Notes under the pieces: model-generated | Databases searched by the model: none | Told to the model about the DNA's origin: nothing | What the model saw: only the letters and a program-made list of their open reading frames with translations | DNA from: Clostridia bacterium UC5.1-2E3 | Lineage (GTDB): Bacteria; Bacillota; Clostridia; Lachnospirales; Lachnospiraceae | NCBI GenBank assembly: GCA_001304875.1 | Contig: BBZO01000033.1 | Span: 1 to 34,480 of the forward strand | Length of the DNA stretch: 34,480 bases | Direction of reading: 5' to 3' | Shown here: one piece after another, positions 7,974-15,969 of the stretch | Layout: every line of letters begins with the position of its first letter | Numbering within the stretch: the first letter of the stretch is position 1 | Program-made: the position numbers and the translations under genes

Positions 7974-8015
7974 ACCTTAGGAGGCGGACGCTCTATCCTG
8001 CTGAGCTACAGAAAC
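7974..8015 (-). pseudogene. tRNA-Arg 5' remnant (second)
   Basis: A second 5' half, acceptor GTTTCTG, nearly identical to the first remnant up to CGCCTCCTAAGG. The sequence after the break differs, but both breaks are followed within about 25 bases by CAATCAACTC. This suggests that related elements inserted at the same place. It lies closest to the chromosomal promoter at 8055-8084, so it may be the original chromosomal gene. Confidence 0.7.
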
Positions 8016-8026
8016 ATTCAGACTCC

Positions 8027-8047
8027 GCGCCCGAAAACTTCGGGCGC
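8027..8047. other. Perfect 9-bp hairpin in the tRNA-Arg leader
   Basis: GCGCCCGAA (8027-8035) and TTCGGGCGC (8039-8047) form a perfect hairpin with a three-base loop. It lies between the DUF3881 stop and the tRNA remnants and directly after the predicted start of the leftward tRNA transcript. No T run follows it on either strand, so it is not a classical terminator; an RNA end-stabilising or processing role is possible. Confidence 0.6.
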
Positions 8048-8054
8048 ACACATT

Positions 8055-8084
8055 ATTATACGCTATAACACCGTCATCCGTCAA
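8055..8084 (-). promoter_or_regulatory. Sigma-A promoter for the tRNA-Arg locus
   Basis: On the minus strand TTGACG (8084-8079) and TATAAT (8060-8055) are separated by 18 bases. The -35 box overlaps the last codons of the DUF3881 gene. Transcription would run through the hairpin at 8027-8047 and both tRNA remnants toward the intact tRNA-Arg. Confidence 0.7.
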
Positions 8085-8962
8085 GCACTAAAGGACACAT
8101 TTCCCTGCATCCAGACCTTCCCCTTGAACCTGCGCCCCGGCGCCGGCTCACCCAGAAGATCCGCCTGATTGATCCCCACATGGAAGATCAGATCATTGCA
8201 CTCCACGGTCAGATTATAAACCTTCTCCCCGGTGCAGGAGTTTTCCAGCACATCCACCTTCTTGATATCTCCAATCATGGAATACTGGTCGCACTCGATG
8301 CCGCTGGGCATAAAACAGGTTTCGATGATGGAGTAAATATCCTCCTTCATCACCCGCCTGGAAATCTGCGAATACAGATCCATGTCCTCGATGGTCAGCG
8401 TCTCCATGGCGTCCGGATCCCCGTTCTTGGCGGCCTCCAGAAGACTGTCCCTGTTCTTCGCAGTCACCTTCGCCATCTCGATCTGCTTCGCCGTCTTTTT
8501 AATGGGCAGAAGCACCTTCCCCGACACGGAAAGTCCCGTCAGACTGGCGGAAAGCGGATAAAATTTGCGCCCGCGCTTCATCAGACGCTCCCTGTACTCC
8601 ATGGAATTTGTCATATAGAAAATGAGAGAAATCCCCACATGGTACTCATCCAGAAGCCCTGCGAACGTCTCCTTCTCCGCGTGCCGCTGAATAGAACATT
8701 CCGCATACGACGTCACGTCCCTGCTGATCAGATAGGGATAATAAAATTCCTCGTGAAATTCCCCGTCGTCGTCCATCTCTCCCACAATAGCCACGCCCAT
8801 ATCCGGCGCCAGCTCCGCCCGGAACTCACAGACATTCGACTCCATATCCAGCTGGATATGCTTTCTGCTGACGGCATTTTTCGCCAGTTCCCGGAGAAGG
8901 CGCTCAATGTCGCGTTTTCTCGTAAACTGACTGAACCCGACGGCTCTCAAAAATTTATGCAT
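8081..8962 (-). CDS. DUF3881 family protein
   Basis: A 293-residue protein starting MHKFLRAVGFSQFTRKRDIE, a signature of the DUF3881 family, which I know mainly from Lachnospiraceae. Length and order, after soj-parB-DUF4446, fit. No membrane segments or signal peptide are visible. Recognisable blocks are LAPDMGVAIVGEMDDDGEFH and, near the C-terminus, LGEPAPGRRFKGKVWMQGNV. The molecular function is unknown. It is the last chromosomal gene before the ICE junction on this side; its 3' end carries the tRNA-Arg promoter. Confidence 0.85.
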   Translation of the reverse strand: MHKFLRAVGFSQFTRKRDIERLLRELAKNAVSRKHIQLDMESNVCEFRAELAPDMGVAIVGEMDDDGEFHEEFYYPYLISRDVTSYAECSIQRHAEKETFAGLLDEYHVGISLIFYMTNSMEYRERLMKRGRKFYPLSASLTGLSVSGKVLLPIKKTAKQIEMAKVTAKNRDSLLEAAKNGDPDAMETLTIEDMDLYSQISRRVMKEDIYSIIETCFMPSGIECDQYSMIGDIKKVDVLENSCTGEKVYNLTVECNDLIFHVGINQADLLGEPAPGRRFKGKVWMQGNVSFSA

Positions 8963-8978
8963 AACATCACCTTCTTAC

Positions 8979-9479
8979 TTAATAACCAAGGGCCTGCTCC
9001 AGCGCTTCCTTCTCCTCGCTTCCGAGAATGGTGTCCGTCTGCCCCTTATCCACATCCTTCAGATAGAGATAGCAGCCCTCGCGGCTGTGAACAGAATTTA
9101 AAATAAATCCAGAATTATTATCATCTAAAAGCGCCAGAACAAAGCTTAAATTTCCTCCCATGCCCTTAAACGCATTGTAGCGGACGATTCCCGTCTTCTG
9201 GTAGGAGGCTCTTAGCTTCTTGTTCATGGACTTCACCAGATCCTTCACCGCACGGTCCTCAGAGCGCAGGAAATCCGTCTCATTTATCAGACCCTCGATC
9301 GTATCCTCCAGCGTTTCCGCATCCTTGCCTCTCATAAAAATATCATACCGCCGATAAAGCTTTCTATACTGACCAATGCACACCAGAACCGCGACCAGCA
9401 GCACAAGCGTCAGCACGGCCAGCGCAATAATAATGTATGCCGGATCGATTCCCCAGCCATTCAACAAACTGCTTTCCAT
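8979..9479 (-). CDS. DUF4446 family membrane protein
   Basis: 166 residues: one N-terminal transmembrane helix (about residues 14-36, rich in I, L and V) and a cytoplasmic part containing LRASYQKTGIVRYNAFKGMG and GGNLSFVLALLDDNNSGFIL. These are the hallmarks of DUF4446 proteins, often encoded just after parB in clostridia. The function is unknown; the place suggests a link to chromosome organisation or envelope processes. It starts 12 bases after parB, so it is very likely in the soj-parB transcript. Confidence 0.88.
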   Translation of the reverse strand: MESSLLNGWGIDPAYIIIALAVLTLVLLVAVLVCIGQYRKLYRRYDIFMRGKDAETLEDTIEGLINETDFLRSEDRAVKDLVKSMNKKLRASYQKTGIVRYNAFKGMGGNLSFVLALLDDNNSGFILNSVHSREGCYLYLKDVDKGQTDTILGSEEKEALEQALGY

Positions 9480-9491
9480 CTTTCGTGACCT

Positions 9492-10454
9492 CTATTCTAT
9501 GGACTGAATCAGCTCCACAATTCTCTCCAGCTCCGCGGGAGAATAGTATTCGATCTCGATTCTGCCCTTGTTCTTGTCTTTCTTATTGATTGTAACCTTC
9601 GTTCCCATGACGGACTTCATTTTTTCTTCCAGATCACGGTAAAATACACTCATATCCCGCTCATCCGTCTCAGGAACTGTCTTTTTCTTTTTCGGTTTTG
9701 TTAAATTTTTAACCAGTTTTTCCGTCTCACGGACACTGAGCTGGTTTTTCATAATCTGAAGAGCCACCGCATACTGCTGCTCTCTGTCCTCCAGACCCAG
9801 AAGACTTCTCCCGTGTCCCCCGGAAATCTTTCCCTCCGCCAGAAACTGCTGCACTCTCTCGTCCAGCTTAAGAAGACGCATACTGTTGGTGATCGTGACG
9901 CGGCTCTTGGAAACTCTGGCCGCCACGTCCTCCTGCTTCAGATTAAACTCGTCGATCAGAAGCTGATAGGCCATGGCCTCCTCGATGGGGTTTAAATCCT
10001 CCCGCTGCACATTCTCAATCAGCGCGATCTCCATGGTCTCCTGGGGCGTATACTCCCTGACAATCACAGGAATCTCCTTGAGCCCGGCGATCTGCGCCGC
10101 CCTCCAGCGCCGCTCCCCGGCAATAATCTCAAATCTTTCCCCGTTTTTCTGCACCAGAAGAGGCTGCAGAACACCAAACTGCCGGATAGAATCCGCCAGC
10201 TCATTTAACATTTCCTCGTCAAAATCTTTTCTGGGCTGTTTTCTGTTGGGCTCGATCTGAGAAAGCTTTACCATCTTCTCCTTCTCGACCTCAACAATCT
10301 TCTCCACTATTTTCTCAACGACTTTCTCCGCCGGTTTTTCCGCGGACTTTCTGGATGCCGGCCTGCCCGCATCCTTCTCCGTACTCACCGGTTCAGACGG
10401 AAGATCGTCGCCAAAGAACGCTCCCAGGCCCTTGCCCAATCCCTTTTTCGCCAT
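9492..10454 (-). CDS. parB: Chromosome partition protein ParB (Spo0J)
   Basis: 320 residues. After a charged N-terminal tail come LSQIEPNRKQPRKDFDEEML, LADSIRQFGVLQPLLVQKNG and the CTP-binding motif GERRWRAAQIAGLKEIPVIV. Then come the helix-turn-helix (QEDVAARVSKSRVTITNSMR) and a C-terminal dimer domain. ParB loads on parS, slides as a CTP clamp and recruits condensin to the origin. Two perfect parS sites lie within 4 kb (11525 and 13159). The N-terminal segment has an unusual VEKVVEKIVEKIVEVEKEKM repeat of Val-Glu-Lys units. The gene starts one base after the soj stop, as in the usual operon. Confidence 0.97.
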   Translation of the reverse strand: MAKKGLGKGLGAFFGDDLPSEPVSTEKDAGRPASRKSAEKPAEKVVEKIVEKIVEVEKEKMVKLSQIEPNRKQPRKDFDEEMLNELADSIRQFGVLQPLLVQKNGERFEIIAGERRWRAAQIAGLKEIPVIVREYTPQETMEIALIENVQREDLNPIEEAMAYQLLIDEFNLKQEDVAARVSKSRVTITNSMRLLKLDERVQQFLAEGKISGGHGRSLLGLEDREQQYAVALQIMKNQLSVRETEKLVKNLTKPKKKKTVPETDERDMSVFYRDLEEKMKSVMGTKVTINKKDKNKGRIEIEYYSPAELERIVELIQSIE

Positions 10455-10455
10455 A

Positions 10456-11219
10456 TTATTCTCCTCTGCTTATCACTTCCGCCGCCAAAAGCCGGTAGCT
10501 CTCCGCCCCGGTAGAGCGGCTGTCATAAACCGTGATGGGCATTCCGTGACTCGGCGCCTCAGCCAGCCTCACATTGCGCGGAATGATCGTCTTGTAAATA
10601 TTCTGATTCAAATTGCTCTTCACATTCTCAACCACCTGGAGCGAAAGGTTTGTCCTCGCATCGTACATGGTAAATACAACCCCCTCCATCTCCAGCGCCG
10701 GGTTCAACTTTCTCTTCACCAGATTTACGGTTTTCAGAACCTGGCTGAGTCCCTCCAGCGCATAATACTCACACTGGATCGGAACCAGAACCGTATCTGC
10801 TGCCGTCATCGCATTCAGCGTCAGAAGGCTTAGGGACGGCGGACAGTCAATGATGACAAAATCATAATTATCCCTGTATTTTTCCAGACAGTTTTTTAAA
10901 ATATACTCTTTCCTCTCGATATCCAGAAGCTCTATCTCCGCCCCCGATAAATTCACATTAGAAGGAAGAAGATCCAGATTGGGCTGAAGCTGTCTCACGA
11001 GACAGTCCTCCATATCGCACTCGCCGATGAGCAGCTCATACACCGTATTGTCCAGCTCCGTTTTCTCCATCCCCAGACCGCTGGTGGCATTCCCCTGGGG
11101 GTCAAAATCAATGGCCAGAACCGACTGTCCCGCCTCTGCCAGGCAGGCAGACAAATTGATGGCCGTCGTGGTTTCCCCACGCCGCCCTTCTGATTTGCGA
11201 TTGCGATCACTCTACCCAT
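10456..11219 (-). CDS. soj: Chromosome partition ATPase Soj (ParA)
   Basis: 254 residues once one base is restored. The ATG at 11219 has AAAGGAAA upstream, and the protein begins [19 protein letters not shown], the deviant Walker A motif. DFDPQGNATSGLG and VIIDCPPSLSLLTLNAMTAA follow. It works with ParB on origin segregation and, in Bacillus, regulates DnaA. The break near 11180 is a lost A in GGGAAAACC, which would truncate the protein inside the Walker A motif. Given the intact remainder, this is most likely a sequence error. parB lies directly downstream. Confidence 0.95.
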
Positions 11220-11322
11220 ACCGAATTTCCTTTCCAGAACCGCGGTTCGTCTTACTTCACATTTTGGCATCCGATACATAATCTCCGCAGCCGGACGCCA
11301 GCTGTAACTCACATATTTACCT

Positions 11323-11466
11323 GGCTCGTAAAAGCCTCGCCAAGTGCTCCTATTATCACGGGATGACTCGCACTAGGCTCGTAAAGACCTCGCCAAGTGC
11401 TCCTATTATCCACGGGATGACTCGCACTAGGCTCGTAAGGACCTCGCCAAGTGCTCCTATTATATC
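11323..11466 (-). repeat. Tandem 53-54-base hairpin repeats, three copies
   Basis: Copies start at 11323, 11376 and 11430 (the last partial). On the minus strand each contains GATAATAGGAGCACTTGGCG or TATAATAGGAGC..., then ACGAGCCTAGTGCGAG and, between copies, TCATCCCGTG. Within a unit GCACTTGGC can pair with GCCTAGTGC, leaving one T-T mismatch and a loop of about 13 bases. The copies differ at a few positions only, including one single-base gap. Confidence 0.8.
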
Positions 11467-11524
11467 ACAGAATTTATTGATTTCCTACTTAATTAATTGT
11501 TTTTTAATAAAAAGCAATAAAAAA

Positions 11525-11540
11525 TGTTTCACGTGAAACA
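11525..11540. other. parS site 1
   Basis: The 16-base palindrome TGTTTCACGTGAAACA matches the bacterial parS consensus exactly. It lies about 300 bases upstream of soj and is flanked by oppositely oriented copies of the hairpin repeat. It should nucleate ParB spreading at the origin. Confidence 0.95.
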
Positions 11541-11588
11541 TCCATAACTTTAAGAATAATTTAAAGTGCTTTTGATCACCATTTATGG

Positions 11589-11685
11589 TATAATATGAGC
11601 ACTTAGTGAGGTATTCCACGAGCTTAGTGCGAGTCATCCCGTGGATAATATGAGCACTTAGTTGAGGTATTTTCCACAGCAATAT
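11589..11685 (+). repeat. Hairpin repeat, rightward copies
   Basis: The same repeat family as at 11323-11466 but on the plus strand. One full unit starts with TATAATATGAGCACTTAG (11589), followed by a second partial unit starting near 11646. The stem here is GCACTTAG with CTTAGTGC, again with a T-T mismatch; G-C pairs of the other copies are replaced by A-T, a compensatory change. The leading TATAAT could serve as a -10 box for the hydrolase gene at 11721. Confidence 0.75.
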
Positions 11686-11720
11686 AAAACCATGCAATTC
11701 ATTTTTCGGGGGTTCCATCT

Positions 11721-12671
11721 ATGAAAACGAAAAGCAAACTGATTACATTTTTACTTTTATCAACAGGCGCCGCCCTGACCACGGCACTTATCAACAAGTA
11801 TTTAAAGATATCGGCCACTTCCAGGGGATTGCTGAAAGAATCCCAGTCCTGCTGTTACAAATGGCGTCTGGGAAATATTCACTACACCAAAACCGGATCC
11901 GGAAAGCCCCTTCTTCTGGTTCATAATCTGGACTATGCGTCCAGCGGATATGAGTGGAATCAGATTGTCAACCGGTTGAAAGATAATTATACTGTATACA
12001 CAATCGATCTTCTTGGATGCGGCCGCTCTGAGAAACCAGATCTCACCTATACCAACTATCTGTATGTTCAGCTTTTGAGTGATTTTATCAAATCAGAAAT
12101 CGGACACCGCACGAACGTCATCGCTACCGGGGAATCCGCTTCTCTGGCTGTGATGGCATGCAGCAACAGCCCGGAGCTGTTCGATCAGATCATGCTGGTA
12201 AATCCAAACAGTCTTCTAAACTGCAGCCAGATTCCCAGCAAAGAAGCCAAATTATACAAGCTCATCATCGAGCTCCCCATCGTCGGAACACTGCTCTACA
12301 ATATCGCCAGCAGCAGAAAAATGATCGAGGAGAGCTTCGAGCAAGATTATTTCTACAACCCATACTCGGTAAAACCCATGTACGTGGACCGTTACCTGGA
12401 GGCCGCGCATCTCGGCGGATGCCCGAAAGCCATTTTCTCCAGTGTCAAGTGCAATTATATCAAATGCAACCTGTCCAACGCACTGAAAAAAATTGACAAC
12501 AGCATCTACATTGTGGGAGGCCGCGAGCAGCCGATCATCGAAGACATCATCGCGGAATATAAGGAATTAAACTCTGCCATCGAGCACTCCTTAATTCCCA
12601 AGACAAAATTTCTTCCCCAGCTGGAAAGTCCCGCAGAGTTTGCCGCAATCGTGAAGATGTTTTTTGCTTAG
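11721..12671 (+). CDS. Membrane-anchored alpha/beta-fold hydrolase
   Basis: 316 residues. An N-terminal hydrophobic segment (about residues 7-25) suggests a membrane anchor. The alpha/beta hydrolase core follows: LLLVHNLDY with the oxyanion-loop HN (68-69), YTIDLLGCGRSEKP (93-106), and the nucleophile elbow TGESAS (136-141) with Ser139. The usual last Gly of G-x-S-x-G is Ser here. Acid and histidine candidates are less clear: VGGREQP fits the acid strand, but the expected C-terminal His is not obvious (HSLIPKTKF). Substrate unknown. The only ribosome-site signal is GGGGG upstream. It runs opposite to its neighbours soj and rsmG and lies between the two parS sites. Confidence 0.85.
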   Translation: MKTKSKLITFLLLSTGAALTTALINKYLKISATSRGLLKESQSCCYKWRLGNIHYTKTGSGKPLLLVHNLDYASSGYEWNQIVNRLKDNYTVYTIDLLGCGRSEKPDLTYTNYLYVQLLSDFIKSEIGHRTNVIATGESASLAVMACSNSPELFDQIMLVNPNSLLNCSQIPSKEAKLYKLIIELPIVGTLLYNIASSRKMIEESFEQDYFYNPYSVKPMYVDRYLEAAHLGGCPKAIFSSVKCNYIKCNLSNALKKIDNSIYIVGGREQPIIEDIIAEYKELNSAIEHSLIPKTKFLPQLESPAEFAAIVKMFFA

Positions 12672-12692
12672 CATATTGATAGACAATCATGG

Positions 12693-13111
12693 ATGGTGAT
12701 TCAGATGAGAAATTCAAAATTTTTCATTCTCCTGGCTGTAATTCTCATAATCGCTCTGTCATTTGCATTCTCCAGGAGAGGAAAACAGCCCTTTAAAGAT
12801 TTAACGGCCGAAGATATCTCATCGGCTGCCGTGACACTGTCTCCGCCGGATAAGACCATCCAGATCTCCGATCTGGAAAAATTTGTCAGCTATCTGAATG
12901 ACATTATAATCTACAGCAAAGATAATTCATACACAGAATATGCCGGTCAGGGCGTCACCTTTAAGCTACATATGACCGATGGTTCTGAACTATGTATTAC
13001 GGAATACAGTCCATTTTTATCATAAATGGAACCGGCTATCGTACAAAATACGAGCCCTGCGAACAACTAAACCGATATGCCAACGAATTGCTAAACGAAA
13101 ATTCAGACTAA
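12693..13111 (+). CDS. Small exported or membrane-anchored protein of unknown function
   Basis: About 139 residues after correction. The N-terminal hydrophobic segment FFILLAVILIIALSFAF is a signal-anchor, followed by a short extracellular domain with LTAEDISSAAVTLSPPDKTI, YSKDNSYTEYAGQGVTFKLH and, past the break, a TKYEPCEQLNRYANELLNEN tail. I have met similar domains in clostridial proteins without assigned function. The frame breaks at about 13014-13019, where a T run is one base short (SPFFIINGTGYRTKY is expected); unrepaired it would stop at 13025. It follows the hydrolase gene after 21 bases, so the two are likely co-transcribed. Confidence 0.65.
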
Positions 13112-13152
13112 AACCTGTATCATCAAAATTAATCTACTATTAAGACGGAGAG

Positions 13153-13180
13153 AGGAAATGTTTCACGTGAAACATTTCCT
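13153..13180. other. parS site 2 inside a 28-bp perfect palindrome
   Basis: TGTTTCACGTGAAACA at 13159-13174 is a perfect parS. The symmetry extends to AGGAAA/TTTCCT arms, giving a 28-base perfect palindrome. It sits between convergent genes (the 12693 gene and rsmG) and on the plus strand is followed by CCCTCTTTTCTCTT. It could therefore also act as a weak transcription terminator. Confidence 0.9.
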
Positions 13181-13219
13181 CCCTCTTTTCTCTTAATCTA
13201 AGCTCACCCAATACCAGAT

Positions 13220-13978
13220 CTACCGCAGCGGTTCTTTCCCCGGAAGTCCGGCTTTCCTCGGATATTTTTTATCAATATTCTTTATCTTCTCTATCTTCAC
13301 CAGCACTCTCTCGTCCCCGTTCGGAAGCTTAAAGGGAACCACAGCCTTCACCTCGCCGCCCAGCTTTGCGACGGCTCCGCGGCCATTCTCCATCTCTTCC
13401 TCCAGCTTACCAGACTTATATGGGACAAAATATCCTCCTTTTTTCACAAAAGGCATACAATACTCCGACAAAGTAGAGAGATTCGCAACCGCTCTGGAAA
13501 CACAGAAATCAAACTGTTCTCTCAGTTCCGGGTTTCGTCCGCAGTCTTCCGCCCGCCCATGAATGCAATTCACCTGTTCAAGGCCCAGCTGTGCACACAC
13601 TTCGCTTAAAAACTTCACCCGCTTGTTTAAGGAATCCAGAAGCGTCAGCCGCAGTCCGGGATAGGCAATCTTCAGCGGAATACCGGGAAATCCGGCCCCC
13701 GTCCCCACATCGATGAGAGAACATCCTTGCTCTGCCAGATCGCCCAGACCATCCACCGCACGGGCCAGGGACAGACTGTCCACAAAATGCTTCACGATCA
13801 CTTCCTCCGGCTCTGTGATTGCCGTCAGATTCATCACCTGATTCCATTCGATCAGAATTTTATAAAATGTATAAAACTGCTCCAACTGCCTCTCTGTCAG
13901 AGCCAGTCCCAGCGATTCCAGCTCTCTGTCAGACAGCGTCGCAAACAATTTTCTGAAAGTCTCAAACTCTTTATCCAA
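13220..13978 (-). CDS. rsmG: 16S rRNA (guanine527-N7)-methyltransferase
   Basis: 252 residues, full length for RsmG (GidB). It methylates N7 of G527 in the 530 loop of 16S rRNA with S-adenosylmethionine. Seen: the N-terminal FYTFYKILIEWNQVMNLTAI, the substrate-loop VKHFVDSLSL, the SAM motif IDVGTGAGFPGIPLKI (from residue 89) and the CVSRAVANLSTLSEYCMPFV segment, all typical. The C-terminal basic tail KKYPRKAGLPGKEPLR is also characteristic. It follows mnmG in the conserved mnmE-mnmG-rsmG string. Loss of RsmG is known to give low-level streptomycin resistance. Confidence 0.97.
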   Translation of the reverse strand: MDKEFETFRKLFATLSDRELESLGLALTERQLEQFYTFYKILIEWNQVMNLTAITEPEEVIVKHFVDSLSLARAVDGLGDLAEQGCSLIDVGTGAGFPGIPLKIAYPGLRLTLLDSLNKRVKFLSEVCAQLGLEQVNCIHGRAEDCGRNPELREQFDFCVSRAVANLSTLSEYCMPFVKKGGYFVPYKSGKLEEEMENGRGAVAKLGGEVKAVVPFKLPNGDERVLVKIEKIKNIDKKYPRKAGLPGKEPLR

Positions 13979-14037
13979 ATTTCATCCCCCTCTCTTATAC
14001 ACACATATTTTATATTTTCACAATTTTATCCACAGGT

Positions 14038-15957
14038 TTACTTTTCCTCTCCCCCGTTTTTCCCGCGGTACCTCATCTGCTCCAGATACACTAAAAGCAC
14101 CGAGATATCCGCCGGAGAAACGCCGGAAATGCGGGAGGCCTGTCCTATATTCATCGGTTTATATAAATTCAGCTTCTGCATAGCCTCCCGGCGCAGGTTC
14201 TGCACCTGGCTGTAATCAAAATCCTCTGAAAGTTTCCTGTTCTCCAGCTTCTTATACTGGGCCACCTGCTGCATCTGCCGTTTTATGTAACCCTCGTATT
14301 TGATATTGATATTTACCTGCTCGATGACATCCTCCGGCAAGTCTGGCCGCGACTCATCCAGCTCTTCTAACATCTGGTAACTGAGCTCCGGTCTCTTAAT
14401 CAGCTCCGCCAGCGTACTGCCCGATTTGAGCTCCGTGCTTCCATGCTCCCGCAGAAACTCCTGCACCGCAGGAACCGCACCGACGATGGACTTCTCCAGA
14501 CGCCTTATCTCTTCCTCGATGGCGTTCTCCTTCCAGACCAGCCTCTCAAACGCCTCATCGCTCACCAGCCCGATCTCATGCCCAATCTTTGACAGCCGCA
14601 GATCCGCATTGTCCTGTCTCAAAAGCAGACGATATTCCGCCCGTGAGGTCATCATGCGGTAGGGCTCGTGATTTTCCTTGGTCACCAGGTCGTCGATCAG
14701 CACGCCGATGTACGCCTGCGAGCGGTCCAGCACCACAGGCTCCTTCCCGGCAATCTTTCTCGCCGCGTTGACTCCCGCCATGAATCCCTGTACTGCGGCC
14801 TCCTCATACCCGGAGCTGCCGTTGAACTGGCCGCCGCTGAAAAGTCCCTCGATATTTTTAAACTCCAGCGTCGCGCGAAGCTGCCTGGAATTGATGCAAT
14901 CGTACTCTATTGCATATGCATTTCGGACAATTTTGACATTTTCCAGCCCCGGAACTGTCCGGTACATGGCATACTGGACATCCTCGGGCAGGGAGCTTGA
15001 CATGCCGCCCAGATACATCTCATTGGTGTAAAGTCCCTCCGGCTCCACAAACACCTGGTGTCTGTCCTTGTCGGGAAATTTTACCACCTTATCCTCGATG
15101 GACGGACAGTATCTTGGCCCCGTCCCCTCGATCACGCCGGAGAACAGAGGCGAACGGTCCAGATTCTCCCGGATGATCCGGTGGGTCTCTTCATTCGTGT
15201 AGGTGAGCCAGCAGGACACCTGCTCCTTCTGGACCGATTCCGGGTCCGTGCTGAAGGAAAACGGCACCACTCTCTCGTCTCCGAACTGCTCCTCCATCCG
15301 GGAAAAATCGATGCTTCTGCGATCCACCCGGGCCGGTGTACCAGTCTTAAAGCGGTACATCTCAACGCCGTGGGCCTTCAAAGAATCCGTCAGATAGTTG
15401 GCCGCCTGCAGCCCATTTGGCCCCGTCGGGTTGCTCACATCGCCGTGAATGCATCTGGCCCGCAGGTAGGTTCCCGTCGCCAGCACCACCGCCTGACACT
15501 GGTAGAGTGCGCCCGACACAGTCTTCACGCCGGTGATTCTCATTCTCCCGTCCTTCGTCTCCTCCGTCACAATCTCGCTGACTTCCGCCTGGCGGATGGT
15601 CAGATGATCCGTGTTTTCCAAAGTCCGGCGCATTTCGCGGGAATAGTCCTGCTTGTCCGCCTGCGCCCGCAGAGAGTGCACCGCCGGCCCCTTCGACTGA
15701 TTCAGCATCTTCGACTGGATAAATGTTTTATCTATATTTTTTCCCATCTCCCCGCCCAGAGCGTCCAGCTCCCGGACCAGATGTCCCTTGGAGCTCCCGC
15801 CGATATTGGGATTGCATGGCATCAGGGCGATGCTGTCCACACTGACCGTAAATAAAATGGTCTCCATCCCCAGACGCGCAGCCGCCAGAGCCGCCTCACA
15901 GCCCGCGTGCCCGGCGCCCACCACAACAATATTATAGGTCTCTACTAAATTAGGCAT
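14038..15957 (-). CDS. mnmG: tRNA U34 carboxymethylaminomethyl-modifying enzyme, FAD subunit
   Basis: 639 residues, intact and normal for MnmG (GidA). With MnmE it installs the cmnm5 group on the wobble uridine of several tRNAs. The FAD-binding [10 protein letters not shown] lies at residues 14-23. Further marks are [20 protein letters not shown], the conserved [31 protein letters not shown], and the C-terminal [14 protein letters not shown] and [18 protein letters not shown]. The start ATG lies 12 bases after the mnmE stop, so the two partners are made from one message. Confidence 0.98.
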   Translation of the reverse strand: MPNLVETYNIVVVGAGHAGCEAALAAARLGMETILFTVSVDSIALMPCNPNIGGSSKGHLVRELDALGGEMGKNIDKTFIQSKMLNQSKGPAVHSLRAQADKQDYSREMRRTLENTDHLTIRQAEVSEIVTEETKDGRMRITGVKTVSGALYQCQAVVLATGTYLRARCIHGDVSNPTGPNGLQAANYLTDSLKAHGVEMYRFKTGTPARVDRRSIDFSRMEEQFGDERVVPFSFSTDPESVQKEQVSCWLTYTNEETHRIIRENLDRSPLFSGVIEGTGPRYCPSIEDKVVKFPDKDRHQVFVEPEGLYTNEMYLGGMSSSLPEDVQYAMYRTVPGLENVKIVRNAYAIEYDCINSRQLRATLEFKNIEGLFSGGQFNGSSGYEEAAVQGFMAGVNAARKIAGKEPVVLDRSQAYIGVLIDDLVTKENHEPYRMMTSRAEYRLLLRQDNADLRLSKIGHEIGLVSDEAFERLVWKENAIEEEIRRLEKSIVGAVPAVQEFLREHGSTELKSGSTLAELIKRPELSYQMLEELDESRPDLPEDVIEQVNINIKYEGYIKRQMQQVAQYKKLENRKLSEDFDYSQVQNLRREAMQKLNLYKPMNIGQASRISGVSPADISVLLVYLEQMRYRGKNGGEEK

Positions 15958-15969
15958 CTGATTCTCCTC

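Larger units (their letters stand above)
11220..11720. other. 500-base intergenic region with repeats and parS
   Basis: No credible gene. The region holds three leftward copies and about one and a half rightward copies of a 53-54-base hairpin repeat, and a perfect parS between the two groups. A 77-codon minus-strand frame (11485-11718) lacks a ribosome site and overlaps these elements; I do not call it. Confidence 0.65.

Noticed and set aside
7693..8080. A CRISPR array suggested by regularly spaced repeats
   Set aside because: The repeats are tRNA-Arg 5' halves with about 60-base spacers in three copies only, with cloverleaf features; no cas genes nearby.
11323..11466. A CRISPR array from the 53-54-base tandem repeats
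   Set aside because: The whole unit is repeated with no unique spacers, and inverted copies occur on the other side of parS.
11485..11718. A 77-codon minus-strand reading frame
   Set aside because: No ribosome site, overlaps the parS and the repeats, and has no resemblance to a known protein.
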